64,000 bases of DNA from the NCBI GenBank assembly GCA_910574885.1, contig CAJTDD010000003.1:124001-188000 (forward strand). The letters are read 5' to 3'. This document shows, piece by piece, positions 54,048 to 62,674 of this stretch. The notes beneath the pieces are model-generated. The model was not told the origin of the DNA and ran no database searches. It saw nothing but the letters and a program-made list of their open reading frames with translations. The position numbers and the translations under genes are program-made. The DNA is from Lachnospiraceae bacterium. GTDB lineage: Bacteria > Bacillota > Clostridia > Lachnospirales > Lachnospiraceae. Numbering within the stretch: position 1 is the stretch's first letter; every line of letters begins with the position of its first letter.

Positions 54048-55109
54048 TTATATATTTTTACCGTTTTGACCGAAAAATTCCAGTGTTGTAGGATGGATAT
54101 AACTGTCTCCGATATCATGGAGCAGAATCACGTTCAGTTTATTGTTCAGATTCTTTTTATCTACGGCAATCCCATGAGTCAGTTTTGCCAGAGGAAGCCC
54201 GCATTCACAAGGCAGTCCATAAGTCTGTAACAGCCTGCGGATGCGTTGGGCAGTTCCGTCTGCGGTAAGCCCTGAGTCTTCGGAAAGCCTTGTAATCTGA
54301 TACATACCGATTGCCACTGCTTCTCCATGGCTTTCCCGCTCATAATGGTAATACTGCTCAATGGTATGTCCCAGGGTATGCCCGAAATTCAGGAGCATCC
54401 GCTCTCCTGTGTCGAACTGGTCATGTTCGACCACCACGCGCTTGATATCCACGCATTTTTGGATGATGGCAGGCAGTTCTTCTTTAAGCTCTGAGAAGGA
54501 ACTGTGGGATTCCAGTGCCTGGAACAGCCCGGCATCCTTGATGCAGCCATATTTAATGACTTCGCCCATGCCGTCATTGATGAAACGCAAGTCCAGAGTG
54601 TCCAGTACCATAGGGTCTATCAACACCAGTTTCGGCTGGTAAAATGCGCCTACCAGATTCTTCCCTTCCGGCAGGTCTACCGCCACCTTGCCGCCGACGG
54701 ATGAGTCTACTTGGGCGAGCAGCGAGGTAGGTATCTGGACAAATTTTACGCCCCTTAAAAAACTGGATGCGGCAAAACCAGCTAAATCACCGATTACGCC
54801 GCCGCCAAGTGCAACGATTAGGTCGCTTCTTGTAATCTTTGCCGAAAGCAATGCGGCATAGATGCTGGGAAGCGACTGAAAACTTTTGGTCGCTTCCCCA
54901 TGGGGAAGTACAAGGCGGCTTACGTCATAGTCTGCGGATAGTTGTTCCGTAAGCTGCTGCCCGTAACGGGGGTAAACATTGTCGTCCGAGATGATCATGA
55001 TCTTCCTGCCGGAAAATGTTTCGCCTATCAGTGGTGCTGCACGTTTCAGCAGGTCATTTTCGATATAAATGGGATAGCTGTCTTTTCCTAAATTTACGGT
55101 TAGTTTCAT
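54048..55109 (-). CDS. aroB: 3-dehydroquinate synthase
   Basis: 353 residues, ATG at 55109. Second step of the shikimate pathway: DAHP to 3-dehydroquinate, using NAD and zinc. Conserved parts include ISDDNVYPRYG, HGEATKS, ALGGGVIGDLAGFAASSFLRG, QIPTSLLAQVDSSVGGK and the metal ligands in NFGHTLGHTIEQ. Standard length and clearly primary-metabolism-like rather than an aminoshikimate or 2-deoxy-scyllo-inosose variant, as far as can be told by eye. Follows aroF by nine bases. Confidence 0.96.
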   Translation of the reverse strand: MKLTVNLGKDSYPIYIENDLLKRAAPLIGETFSGRKIMIISDDNVYPRYGQQLTEQLSADYDVSRLVLPHGEATKSFQSLPSIYAALLSAKITRSDLIVALGGGVIGDLAGFAASSFLRGVKFVQIPTSLLAQVDSSVGGKVAVDLPEGKNLVGAFYQPKLVLIDPMVLDTLDLRFINDGMGEVIKYGCIKDAGLFQALESHSSFSELKEELPAIIQKCVDIKRVVVEHDQFDTGERMLLNFGHTLGHTIEQYYHYERESHGEAVAIGMYQITRLSEDSGLTADGTAQRIRRLLQTYGLPCECGLPLAKLTHGIAVDKKNLNNKLNVILLHDIGDSYIHPTTLEFFGQNGKNI

Positions 55110-55118
55110 AGGCTGCTC

Positions 55119-56132
55119 CTAAATGTTCTTGCCGATTACTTTGGCAATCTGAGTGATTTCTTTGATTAAAGTGCCGTATTTATCTGGTTTTAGCGACTGG
55201 GCGCCGTCACATAAGGCGCACTCAGGGTTGTTATGTACTTCAATCATAAGTCCGTCTGCCCCGGCTGCGACGGAAGCCTTTGCCATTGGCTCTACCAGCC
55301 ACCATTTGCCGCCTGCATGGCTCGGGTCTATAATGATTGGCAGGTGGGTGAGCTTGCGTACAACGGGAATGCTCTGGAGATCCAATGTATTTCTTGTGTA
55401 GGATTCAAATGTACGGACGCCCCGCTCACAGAGGATGACATTTTCATTGCCGGAAGCCATGATGTACTCTGCGGACATAATCCATTCTTCGTAGGTCGCG
55501 TTCAGCCCTCTCTTGAGGAGGATGGGGCGGTCTAACTGTCCCAGTTGTTTCAGGAGGTCAAAGTTCTGCATGTTACGCGCACCGATTTGGATTAAGTCTA
55601 CTTTTTCATTAAAAATGTCTAGATAGTCCGGCGACATTAATTCTGTGACGATGGGAAGCCCGGTTTCTTTTTTTACTGCGCATAAGATGTCAAGGCCTTC
55701 CAAGCCTAAGCCTTGGAAGGAGTAGGGGCTGGTTCTTGGCTTGAATGCGCCGCCTCTCAGCAGGTTAGCTCCGCTTGCCTTGACTGCGTTTGCAATTTCA
55801 AGCACCTGTTCAAAGGATTCGACGGAGCAGGGACCGGCAATCATTGCAAGGTTTCCGCAGCCTACCTTGACGCCGGAGACATCGACGGAAGAATCCTCAG
55901 GGTGGAAGGCCCGGTTCACCAGTTTATAGGGTTCCTGGACGTGCATGACCTTTTCGACGGCAGAGTCCACTTCAAAGAGTTTGGAATCAATTCTTGTGGT
56001 ATCCCCGATACACCCAATGATGGTCATGTCGGAACCTTCTACAATATGGGTGTCCAATCCCCTTCTTTTAACCATCTGCTCCACCCGGACAAGGTCTTGG
56101 TGGGTGGAACGAGGTTTTAGCACAATAATCAT
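55119..56132 (-). CDS. aroF: 3-deoxy-7-phosphoheptulonate synthase, KDO8P-synthase-like (AroA-I beta)
   Basis: 337 residues, ATG at 56132 with GGAGGATTACAGATT upstream. Condenses phosphoenolpyruvate and erythrose-4-phosphate, the entry to the shikimate pathway. An N-terminal ferredoxin-like regulatory domain (residues 1-70, MIIVLKPRSTHQDLVRVEQM) precedes the barrel with AGPCSVES, LRGGAFKPRTSPYSFQGLG, GLPIVTELM, LKRGLNATYEEW, CERGVRTFE and DPSHAGGK. This N-terminal domain usually gives aromatic amino-acid feedback. First gene of the aroF-aroB-SDR unit, with its own promoter (56224-56252). Confidence 0.96.
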   Translation of the reverse strand: MIIVLKPRSTHQDLVRVEQMVKRRGLDTHIVEGSDMTIIGCIGDTTRIDSKLFEVDSAVEKVMHVQEPYKLVNRAFHPEDSSVDVSGVKVGCGNLAMIAGPCSVESFEQVLEIANAVKASGANLLRGGAFKPRTSPYSFQGLGLEGLDILCAVKKETGLPIVTELMSPDYLDIFNEKVDLIQIGARNMQNFDLLKQLGQLDRPILLKRGLNATYEEWIMSAEYIMASGNENVILCERGVRTFESYTRNTLDLQSIPVVRKLTHLPIIIDPSHAGGKWWLVEPMAKASVAAGADGLMIEVHNNPECALCDGAQSLKPDKYGTLIKEITQIAKVIGKNI

Positions 56133-56223
56133 AATCTGTAATCCTCCATGTGTAAAATAATTGTCAGAATATTTATACTGTAAAATTTTAGCTGTTTAAA
56201 GTGTGAAACTAAAACTAAATTTT

Positions 56224-56252
56224 ATACTACCGCATCAAAATCTGGTTGTCAA
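56224..56252 (-). promoter_or_regulatory. Promoter of aroF-aroB-SDR
   Basis: On the minus strand TTGACA (56247-56252) and TAGTAT (56224-56229), spacer 17. The leader to aroF is about 85 bases; I see no obvious attenuator. Confidence 0.75.
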
Positions 56253-56276
56253 CACTTTTTCCGCATTTTTTAAGAA

Positions 56277-56346
56277 TATATACCCAAAGGGCATTCCGTA
56301 ATACATGCCCCTTGCGGGGCGGGTGGACTTTGTCCAGTAAGGTATG
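56277..56346 (+). repeat. Dispersed palindromic element, intergenic copy
   Basis: TATACCCAAAGGGCATTCCG, TAATACATGCCCCTTGCGGG, GCGGGTGGACTTTGTCCAG, TAAGGTATG. Lies between the divergent aroF and phosphopantetheinyl transferase genes. TATAAT at 56348-56353 begins right after its end, and TGGACT inside it (56324-56329) sits 18 bases upstream, so the element may supply the -35. Confidence 0.85.
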
Positions 56347-56379
56347 CTATAATAAAAAACATAGAGAGGAAGGATGTAT

Positions 56380-57003
56380 ATGGTAAGAGTATGGCTCGCA
56401 GATATTACGCCCTTAATGGAGGAGAGCGTATATCGGCAGTATTATCAGGAATTGCCGGGCTGGCGCAGGAAAAAAGCAGACAAGTACTGCTTTGCGAAGG
56501 GCAGGGCGGAGAGCGCAGGGGTATGGAGCCTCTGGAGACGGGTGAGGGCACAGTACGCACTTGGGGAAGACGCTGTGTTCAATTTGTCCCACTCGGGAGG
56601 TTATGCGCTCTGTGCGTTCAGCGACCAGCCGGAGGTTAAGGTGGGGTGTGACCTGGAAGAGATTAAAGAATTCCGGCAGCCTGTGGCGAAACGTTTTTTC
56701 TGCCAGAGTGAGTATGAGCATATTATGAGGAAGGAGGGAGAAGAACGGGTACGCATGTTCTATCGGTACTGGGTATTGAAGGAGAGCTTTATGAAGGCGA
56801 CCAGACAGGGGATGGCGATGGACATGCGTTCCTTTGAGATTGGGTGGGATCAGGGAGATGAGCCTGTGCTGCTGCAAAGACCCGAGGAGTACCCGGAGGA
56901 TTATATTTATAAAGAGTATGCAAAAGAGGCAGTCAACGCCAGGATTGCGGTCTGTACGACGGATCAGGAGATTGACAGCCGGCTTCATGTCCTGCGGTTA
57001 TAG
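56380..57003 (+). CDS. 4'-phosphopantetheinyl transferase (Sfp type)
   Basis: 207 residues from ATG 56380, six bases after AGAGGAAGG; the ATG at 56374 touches that site. Transfers phosphopantetheine from CoA to carrier proteins. Signature VGCDLEEI and, further on, YRYWVLKESFMKATRQGM (the WxxKEA/S...K motif) with FNLSHSGGYALCAF upstream. Sfp-type enzymes usually serve secondary-metabolite carrier domains, or fatty-acid ACP when no AcpS exists. No PKS/NRPS gene is in the window. The GH2 gene follows after 44 bases. Confidence 0.92.
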   Translation: MVRVWLADITPLMEESVYRQYYQELPGWRRKKADKYCFAKGRAESAGVWSLWRRVRAQYALGEDAVFNLSHSGGYALCAFSDQPEVKVGCDLEEIKEFRQPVAKRFFCQSEYEHIMRKEGEERVRMFYRYWVLKESFMKATRQGMAMDMRSFEIGWDQGDEPVLLQRPEEYPEDYIYKEYAKEAVNARIAVCTTDQEIDSRLHVLRL

Positions 57004-57047
57004 ATAAAAGGCAAATACAGTGTTGGAAAAGCGGCAGGAGGCGTCGT

Positions 57048-58847
57048 ATGAAAGGAAAGCAGTTGGAAACAAGGTGGGGGAAGCGGATTGACCGGGAACA
57101 TGTTCTTATGGAATATCCGCGGCCGCTCCTTCAAAGAGAGAGTTATGTGAACCTAAATGGTTATTGGGATTATGGGATTACGGGGGAGGGGGAAGAACTA
57201 CGGAAGTATGACGGGCGTATTTTGGTGCCCTTTTCCCCGGAGGCTCCTCTTTCGGGGGTGGGGAGACAGTTAAAGCCCCAGGAAACATTATGGTATCACA
57301 GGGCGTTGCCGGACGAGGTATGTCCTGTGGGCAAAATGCGGTGGATTCTGCATTTTGGCGCAGTGGATCAGTATGCTGTGGTGTCTGTCAACGGGAGAGC
57401 AGCCAAACGACATCTTGGCGGTTATCTGCCGTTTTCGGTGGATGTAACGGATTTTTTGAAGGAAACGGGGAATGAACTGACGGTACAGGTCAGGGACTAC
57501 AGCGATGCGTTCTATTACAGCCGGGGAAAACAGAAATTAAAAAGAGGAGGCATGTTCTATACGGCGCAGAGCGGTATTTGGCAGACGGTCTGGATGGAGC
57601 TGGTGCCCGATGTATATATTGGAGAGCTTAGAGTGACGCCGTTGTATGATGAGTCGGCATTTTGCGTCAGGGTGGGTCTTGCGGGGACATGGAAGGCATC
57701 AAGGCAGCAGGATGGCAGCGGAATCAAACCAGAGGTGTCAAGACAAATTGTAATTACATTGTCGTCCGGAGAAATGCAGCCGATACAGATAGAAGGGCAT
57801 GCGGGGGAGGATGTCCGGGTTCCGGTGCCGGATATGCATAGCTGGAGCCCGGAGGATCCATTTCTCTATGATATTGAGATTCAAGCCGGCGAAGATTTGG
57901 TAAGAAGTTATGCTGCTATGCGCAAGGTCAGTGTGGAGAAGGATGCAAAGGGCATCCCGAGGATATTTTTGAATAACAGCCCTTATTTCCAGCGCGGGGT
58001 GCTGGACCAGGGGTACTGGCCGGAGGGATTATATACTCCGCCCTGTGACGAGGCGATGGTTTCTGATATCCGCAGGATGAAGGAGCTTGGGTTTAATATG
58101 CTGAGGAAGCATGTGAAAATTGAACCCCAGCGTTGGTATTATCACTGTGACAGGATTGGGATGCTGGTGTGGCAGGACATGGTGAACGGGGGCAGGAGTT
58201 ACCAGTCATGGTATGTGACATATCTGGCTACTGCTATGGAATATTTTCATCTGCGGATGCATGATTGTGCACTGTGGCTTCTTGGGAGAAAGGACGAGAA
58301 GGGGAGGCGGCAGTTCGTAGCGGAGATGCGCGAGACGATTCGGGTCTTGTATGGCCATCCGTCTATTGTGACATGGGTGATTTTCAATGAAGGATGGGGT
58401 CAGTTCCATGGGGAAACAGTGACGCAGATCGCGAGGGAATCGGACGGAACAAGGCTGATTGACCAGGCGAGCGGCTGGTTTGACCAAGGGGGAGGGGATA
58501 TCAGGAGTATCCATGATTATTTCTTTCCATTGTATGTAAAGGCTGAGAGGCGAGCGACGGCGCTTACGGAGTTTGGAGGGTATTCTCTGTGTGTCCCGGG
58601 GCATCATATGTTCCGGAAGGTCTACGGGTATCGGATTTACCGGAAGAAATCTGAGTTGACCGCAGGATACCGGGAGTGGATAGAACGGGAAGTCCTTCCG
58701 AATATCCCAAGAGGCTTATCGGCTACTGTGTATACGCAGCTGTCGGATGTGGAGGAAGAGACGAACGGGATTCTGACGTATGACCGGGAGGTATTAAAAT
58801 TAGAGGCGGAGACGGTACGGGAATTGAATGAGAAGATGAGGCTCTGA
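57048..58847 (+). CDS. Glycoside hydrolase family 2 protein
   Basis: 599 residues, ATG at 57048 after GGAGGCG. N-terminal sugar-binding domain (about 1-185, YWDYGITG, YLPFSVDVTDFL), an immunoglobulin-like domain (about 190-300) and a TIM barrel. Catalytic residues: acid/base in WVIFNEGWGQF and the nucleophile in ALTEFGGYSL. No signal peptide, so intracellular. GH2 covers beta-galactosidases, glucuronidases and mannosidases, and the short length and active-site context do not settle the specificity. Downstream of the phosphopantetheinyl transferase, possibly co-transcribed. Confidence 0.9.
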   Translation: MKGKQLETRWGKRIDREHVLMEYPRPLLQRESYVNLNGYWDYGITGEGEELRKYDGRILVPFSPEAPLSGVGRQLKPQETLWYHRALPDEVCPVGKMRWILHFGAVDQYAVVSVNGRAAKRHLGGYLPFSVDVTDFLKETGNELTVQVRDYSDAFYYSRGKQKLKRGGMFYTAQSGIWQTVWMELVPDVYIGELRVTPLYDESAFCVRVGLAGTWKASRQQDGSGIKPEVSRQIVITLSSGEMQPIQIEGHAGEDVRVPVPDMHSWSPEDPFLYDIEIQAGEDLVRSYAAMRKVSVEKDAKGIPRIFLNNSPYFQRGVLDQGYWPEGLYTPPCDEAMVSDIRRMKELGFNMLRKHVKIEPQRWYYHCDRIGMLVWQDMVNGGRSYQSWYVTYLATAMEYFHLRMHDCALWLLGRKDEKGRRQFVAEMRETIRVLYGHPSIVTWVIFNEGWGQFHGETVTQIARESDGTRLIDQASGWFDQGGGDIRSIHDYFFPLYVKAERRATALTEFGGYSLCVPGHHMFRKVYGYRIYRKKSELTAGYREWIEREVLPNIPRGLSATVYTQLSDVEEETNGILTYDREVLKLEAETVRELNEKMRL

Positions 58848-58864
58848 CAGCCTTTCTGATAACC

Positions 58865-58918
58865 GGCAGGGCTGCTGCGCTAAGGTGAAATGAATTGCCT
58901 TGGGACGGCAGCCCTGTC
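58865..58918. terminator. Long hairpin after the GH2 gene
   Basis: GGCAGGGCTGC at 58865-58875 pairs with GCAGCCCTGTC at 58908-58918. The loop is 32 bases and no clear T-run follows, so its role as terminator is likely but not certain. Confidence 0.5.
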
Positions 58919-58928
58919 GATGTCATGT

Positions 58929-59584
58929 CTAAACAACTGCCTCGACCAACAGCTTGTCTTCTAATATAATTTGCCGTATTCCCGTCTGTTTGCTCTTATT
59001 AAAATTAAAACTAAGCATATATCCCTTTTTCAGATGATAGTATTCCAGATATTCCAACAGTTGTTGTTCGCCCCGTCGGTTATATTCTTGTCCATGCCAG
59101 ATTTTTACTTCGATAATGCTTTGAAGCTTTCCATTTCTGCGGCTGTGAACATTTTGCTGTCAGTTTCATTTTCGGAGATTAGAAGATTGTATAGTTTCAT
59201 TTCAAAAATTCTATTGGAAATGCTGACAATTCCTTTCTCTTCTTTTAGGAAACCAAACATTTTTCCGATTTGGATGCGATGGTTCTCCGCTTCATAGGCA
59301 AATTTTCTCCCATGGAATAAAATGTGGTATATCATTTCTTTTAATTCCGGATATTCTGAGAGTTTTTTGCTTAAATCGTCAAATAATGTGTTAGGAGTCT
59401 TCAAAAGTTCCCGGACTGCGTACTGAAACCCTTCTTTACTCCATCCTTCCGGGGAATTCTGCTCCATAATCTGGCACAGTCTGGAAATCAGAAACGGATA
59501 ACCGGCAGTGTAATCATAGAGAATATTACTAAGCCATAAAATATCGAGACCCCTATTCCAGTCTTTTTCATAAGCTCTTAACAT
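58929..59584 (-). pseudogene. AAA-like ATPase (clostridial AAA/nuclease-like family), doubly truncated
   Basis: The minus frame from 59584 (ILYDYTAGYPFLISRLCQIME, GKMFGFLKEEKGIVSISNRI) breaks at a stop near 59105. The next frame carries the family's C-terminus: SIIEVKIWHGQEYNRRGEQQ, then LLEYLEYYHLKKGYMLSFNF, to VEAVV and a stop at 58929. The Walker A half is missing upstream, and a segment of perhaps 100 residues is missing at the join. A decayed relative of the fragment at 20918. AT-rich and directly abutting the PNPOx-like gene. Confidence 0.75.
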
Positions 59585-59591
59585 GGAGGTA

Positions 59592-60020
59592 TTATTTTAA
59601 GTCCTCAATATCAAAACTTTCTGTTTTCAAGTCGCAATAATGCCTTCCTTTTACTGCCGTAAATTTTAATACGCAATAATCCGGGTCAGCGACGCCTTGC
59701 CTGTAATACATGGTGTCTCCGGTTTGCCAGATTTCTTTTTTTATCTCAGTATCCTGCAATACTTCCATTGTGCCAATCAGCATAATCCCTTCATATTTAA
59801 ATCGTCCTCTGCTATAAAAATAAATGCTTGCCTTTGGATTTTTCATGAATTGCTGCGCGCGCATGGAAGAGGTATTTGTTGAAAAATAAAAACAATTACC
59901 GTCTATCTTGCGTGGTGTGAACATTGCTTTCACATTTGGAAATCCTTCTTCGTCTACGGAAGCAATAAAAGCTGTTTTTTGTTTTTGGATAAATTCAATG
60001 ATGTGTTCTCGTGTTTTCAA
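59592..60020 (-). CDS. Pyridoxamine 5'-phosphate oxidase-like flavin-binding protein
   Basis: 142 residues, ATG at 60020 after AGGAGGGC. Split-barrel FMN-binding fold: FIASVDEEGFPNVKAMFTPRK, CFYFSTNTSSMRAQQFMKNPKASIYFY, RFKYEGIMLIGTMEVL. Members of this family reduce or bind flavins and small redox substrates. It lies 22 bases downstream of a MarR regulator on the same strand, the usual arrangement for a locally controlled pair. Confidence 0.9.
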   Translation of the reverse strand: MKTREHIIEFIQKQKTAFIASVDEEGFPNVKAMFTPRKIDGNCFYFSTNTSSMRAQQFMKNPKASIYFYSRGRFKYEGIMLIGTMEVLQDTEIKKEIWQTGDTMYYRQGVADPDYCVLKFTAVKGRHYCDLKTESFDIEDLK

Positions 60021-60042
60021 AAGAAAGCCCTCCTTTTTCTGA

Positions 60043-60483
60043 TTATTTGTTAATATGTAAATTTTCGGTCAACGTTTCAAGTATCCTTGCAAGATACTGT
60101 TCAAATTGTCTCTGTTCCTCTTCCGAAAAACCTTGATAAAACAGAAGGTTCATTTGCTGTGACACCATCTCATATTTTTCCTGTAGAGATTTGGCGTAGT
60201 CGGTAAGCGAAACGATGGCCTGCCGGCGGTTTTGGGGATTTGTGGTTCTTTCTACAATTCCTTTATTGACCATTCCGTTTATCACTACAGATACCGTATT
60301 CTTGGCAAGGGAAGTTTTCTCGCTGATTTCGCTGATTGTTAGCTTGTCTGTTTTCCATAAGATAAACAGGATTCTCCCCTGCCCGCCGCTCAATTCAATA
60401 CCGTTTTCAAGTAACAGCCGTTCAAAAATCCTGTCTTGAAGCTGTTTGATTTGTGTAATATAAAATCCGCCTTTTGTTTCCAA
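60043..60483 (-). CDS. MarR family transcriptional regulator
   Basis: 146 residues, ATG at 60483 after GAGGTGGTTC. Winged helix: ILFILWKTDKLTISEISEKTSLAKNTVSVVINGMVNKGIVERTTNPQNRR (residues about 38-88), with dimerisation helices at both ends. Probably autoregulates itself and the PNPOx-like gene in response to a small molecule or oxidant. Confidence 0.93.
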   Translation of the reverse strand: METKGGFYITQIKQLQDRIFERLLLENGIELSGGQGRILFILWKTDKLTISEISEKTSLAKNTVSVVINGMVNKGIVERTTNPQNRRQAIVSLTDYAKSLQEKYEMVSQQMNLLFYQGFSEEEQRQFEQYLARILETLTENLHINK

Positions 60484-60666
60484 TGAACCACCTCGTATCT
60501 TGTTGGAATATTTCTATATAGAACTGTTTGGATTATACCATGATTTTTGTTGAAATGCAACCATGAAGATTCTTATGATTTTCCTTTGTCAATCTTTATT
60601 CATCCATGCTATAATATATGGACAGTAAATTCGGAAGTATAAAGTCAGGAAAGTGGAGGGATTCAT

Positions 60667-61230
60667 ATGTTGTTGAAATATATCGTAAAAAATTACAAGT
60701 CAATTGCTCACTCGATAGAATATAGTATGTTTCCAACAGAAGATAACCTTGAAAGCAAATACTTTATTCCCCTGCCCACTGTTCAGGGGACTTGGAAGAT
60801 ATTACGCCGCGGCGCCTTATTAGGCCCCAATGCATCCGGTAAATCAAATTTTATTCAATCTTTAGATTTTGCAAGGGACTATATTGTCGAAGCGCAGAAG
60901 AGTGGGAATAAAACAGGAGTTCCACAATTTAAAGGTGAATTTTGTCTGCATACAAAATTAACAAGAACATTTATTAATGATTTTATTGCAAAAGAACATA
61001 AAAATCAGTTAATCTTCACTGCTCATGATATTAATCTGATTAGTTTAGAAGATTTAGCTCAAGATGAAATATGGTTTTTAGAAAAAAATAAACTGGGAGA
61101 AAGTTATTTGAAACCATTTTCGGATTATACGATACCCTCTGATATGGTGGACGGATATTCAAACGTTAAAAGTTACTTAGCAGGACGGTTTGGGGCTGTT
61201 CCTGTAATTAAAGGGGGATTTGATAAATGA
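60667..61230 (+). pseudogene. RloA-like AAA ATPase with large internal deletion
   Basis: 187 codons remain, ATG at 60667 after GTGGAGGGATTC. The N-terminus keeps YIVKNYKSIAHSIEY and a P-loop LLGPNASGKSNFIQSL. After about residue 92 the sequence jumps to the C-terminal part (LHTKLTRTFINDFI, NQLIFTAHDINLISLE, DEIWFLEKN). The signature region and Walker B are absent, whereas intact relatives are about 400 residues or more. The frame is kept, so a short protein could be made but should not hydrolyse ATP. Overlaps the RloB-like gene by 4 bases. Confidence 0.7.
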
Positions 61231-61706
61231 AGTTATCGACCAGAACACCGATGATACCATGCCCAAAACGGGAGAAACGTCCTCGTAGCTCAAAAATCAT
61301 ATTTTTTTCTTGTGAAGGTTCTATAACAGAGGAAGAATATTTTCAAATTTTATCAGAAAAAGTATTTTCGGACATTTCAAGTCAAATATGTCTTGTATCT
61401 GCTAGAAAAGATTTTTTGAAAATTCCCCGGTCAGAACGGACACAGGCACAATGGAATGAGCAAAATAAATCGAGTCCTCAATATGTTCTAGAAAGGCTGG
61501 AGACATTCAAAAAAGAAAACGACCATATATATGAGTTTGATAAGCATTTGGAGGATGAATTTTGGATTGTTATTGGTGTGGATGACCATATTGCGTCCAA
61601 TAAAATTATTGAATTCAAAACAGTTCTTCGGCAGTGTGCGGCAAAAGGGGTACGATATGCCGTTACCAATCCGTTTTTTGAATTATTACCATTGGATAGG
61701 AAATAG
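61227..61706 (+). pseudogene. RloB-like protein, C-terminally truncated
   Basis: 159 residues, ATG at 61227 overlapping the upstream TGA. RloB features: KREKRPRSSKIIFFSCEGSITEEEYFQIL at the start (TOPRIM-like ECEG-type motif), FWIVIGVDDHI and the terminal RYAVTNPFFELLP. Intact RloB proteins continue from the NPxFELW motif for several tens of residues; here the frame ends at DRK. RloAB-type pairs are suspected anti-phage toxin or abortive-infection systems. Both genes here look damaged. Confidence 0.7.
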
Positions 61707-61778
61707 ACTAATTATTATATAGCAAGCCGGAAAGTTATTGCTCATGTTTGATTCCGGCTTGCTATTTGACCGGGCTTG

Positions 61779-62489
61779 TCAGCTCTCTTGTTCGGGTACT
61801 GCCGTATCCTCCGTGCCGCTCTCTTCCTCCGGCGTTTTTTCCTTATCTTCTTCAATCTCTTCCGCAATCTCTGCCATCCTAGAACCGATATCGGATGCAA
61901 GTAAGGCGGATTTCTTTTTCAGTTCAGACAGTTCTTCCTTCTTGAAATCGGAATCGATTAACCGCCCGGTGTCAAGGGAAATCTCGGACTCCAGAATCGT
62001 AATCCTGCGATCTACCTTCGTCTTGACCGAATCCAGCATATCAACATTCTGTACGTCGCCGGACAAAGTCACGATATCAGTCATGCGTTCGTTCTCCAGT
62101 TCTTCCTTTGTCTTAGGGGTATCGTCGGCGTTCTCCTTGTCTTCTTTCTTTTCGAGCTCCCTGGCCATCGCCTGTGTAATCTGTACATCGATATTCTCAA
62201 GCTGCTCGTCGTAGGCTTCTAATTGTGTCTTGATAGTCTCCATAGAAGCCCCTTTCTCGATTGTAGAGGCAATCAGAGAATTTTTGCGGTCGGTAATCTC
62301 CATCTTCTGCTTCATAAGGTTGTTAATCATATTCGCGCCTTTTCCTCTTGAAGACAGAGTAAATGTATCGCGCCGTTCTTCCTCAGAGGATTCTGCCTTA
62401 CCGCCAACCTTGTTGGCTGCGCTTCGGTTTATCTGATATGATTGAAAAAGATTGTTAATCTGTAATGTTGGTGAAAAATTTAATCGCAT
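61779..62489 (-). CDS. Hypothetical coiled-coil protein
   Basis: 236 residues from the ATG at 62489, chosen for AAGGAGGA 7 bases upstream; starts MRLNFSPTLQINNLFQSYQI. Long acidic coiled-coil stretches (residues about 70-220), ending in a Glu-rich tail (EEDKEKTPEEESGTEDT). No membrane segment. The family is not recognised; the N-terminal NNLFQSYQINRSAANK style is seen in unknown Lachnospiraceae proteins. Divergent from the HTH-repeat gene across 185 bases. Confidence 0.78.
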   Translation of the reverse strand: MRLNFSPTLQINNLFQSYQINRSAANKVGGKAESSEEERRDTFTLSSRGKGANMINNLMKQKMEITDRKNSLIASTIEKGASMETIKTQLEAYDEQLENIDVQITQAMARELEKKEDKENADDTPKTKEELENERMTDIVTLSGDVQNVDMLDSVKTKVDRRITILESEISLDTGRLIDSDFKKEELSELKKKSALLASDIGSRMAEIAEEIEEDKEKTPEEESGTEDTAVPEQES

Positions 62490-62674
62490 GTGAAAATCCT
62501 CCTTATACAAATATATCGGAAGAACAGGAAGAAACTTTAAGAGTGTTGGGAAGTTTTATTGACTGGATTTTAAGTATTTGTTAGAATAAGCAAAGGGAAA
62601 AGTTTTGGTTTACCTGACAACAAAAGAGTTTACAATAGATTGGCAAAAGTCTGGTTCGTTAAGGAGGACGAGGA

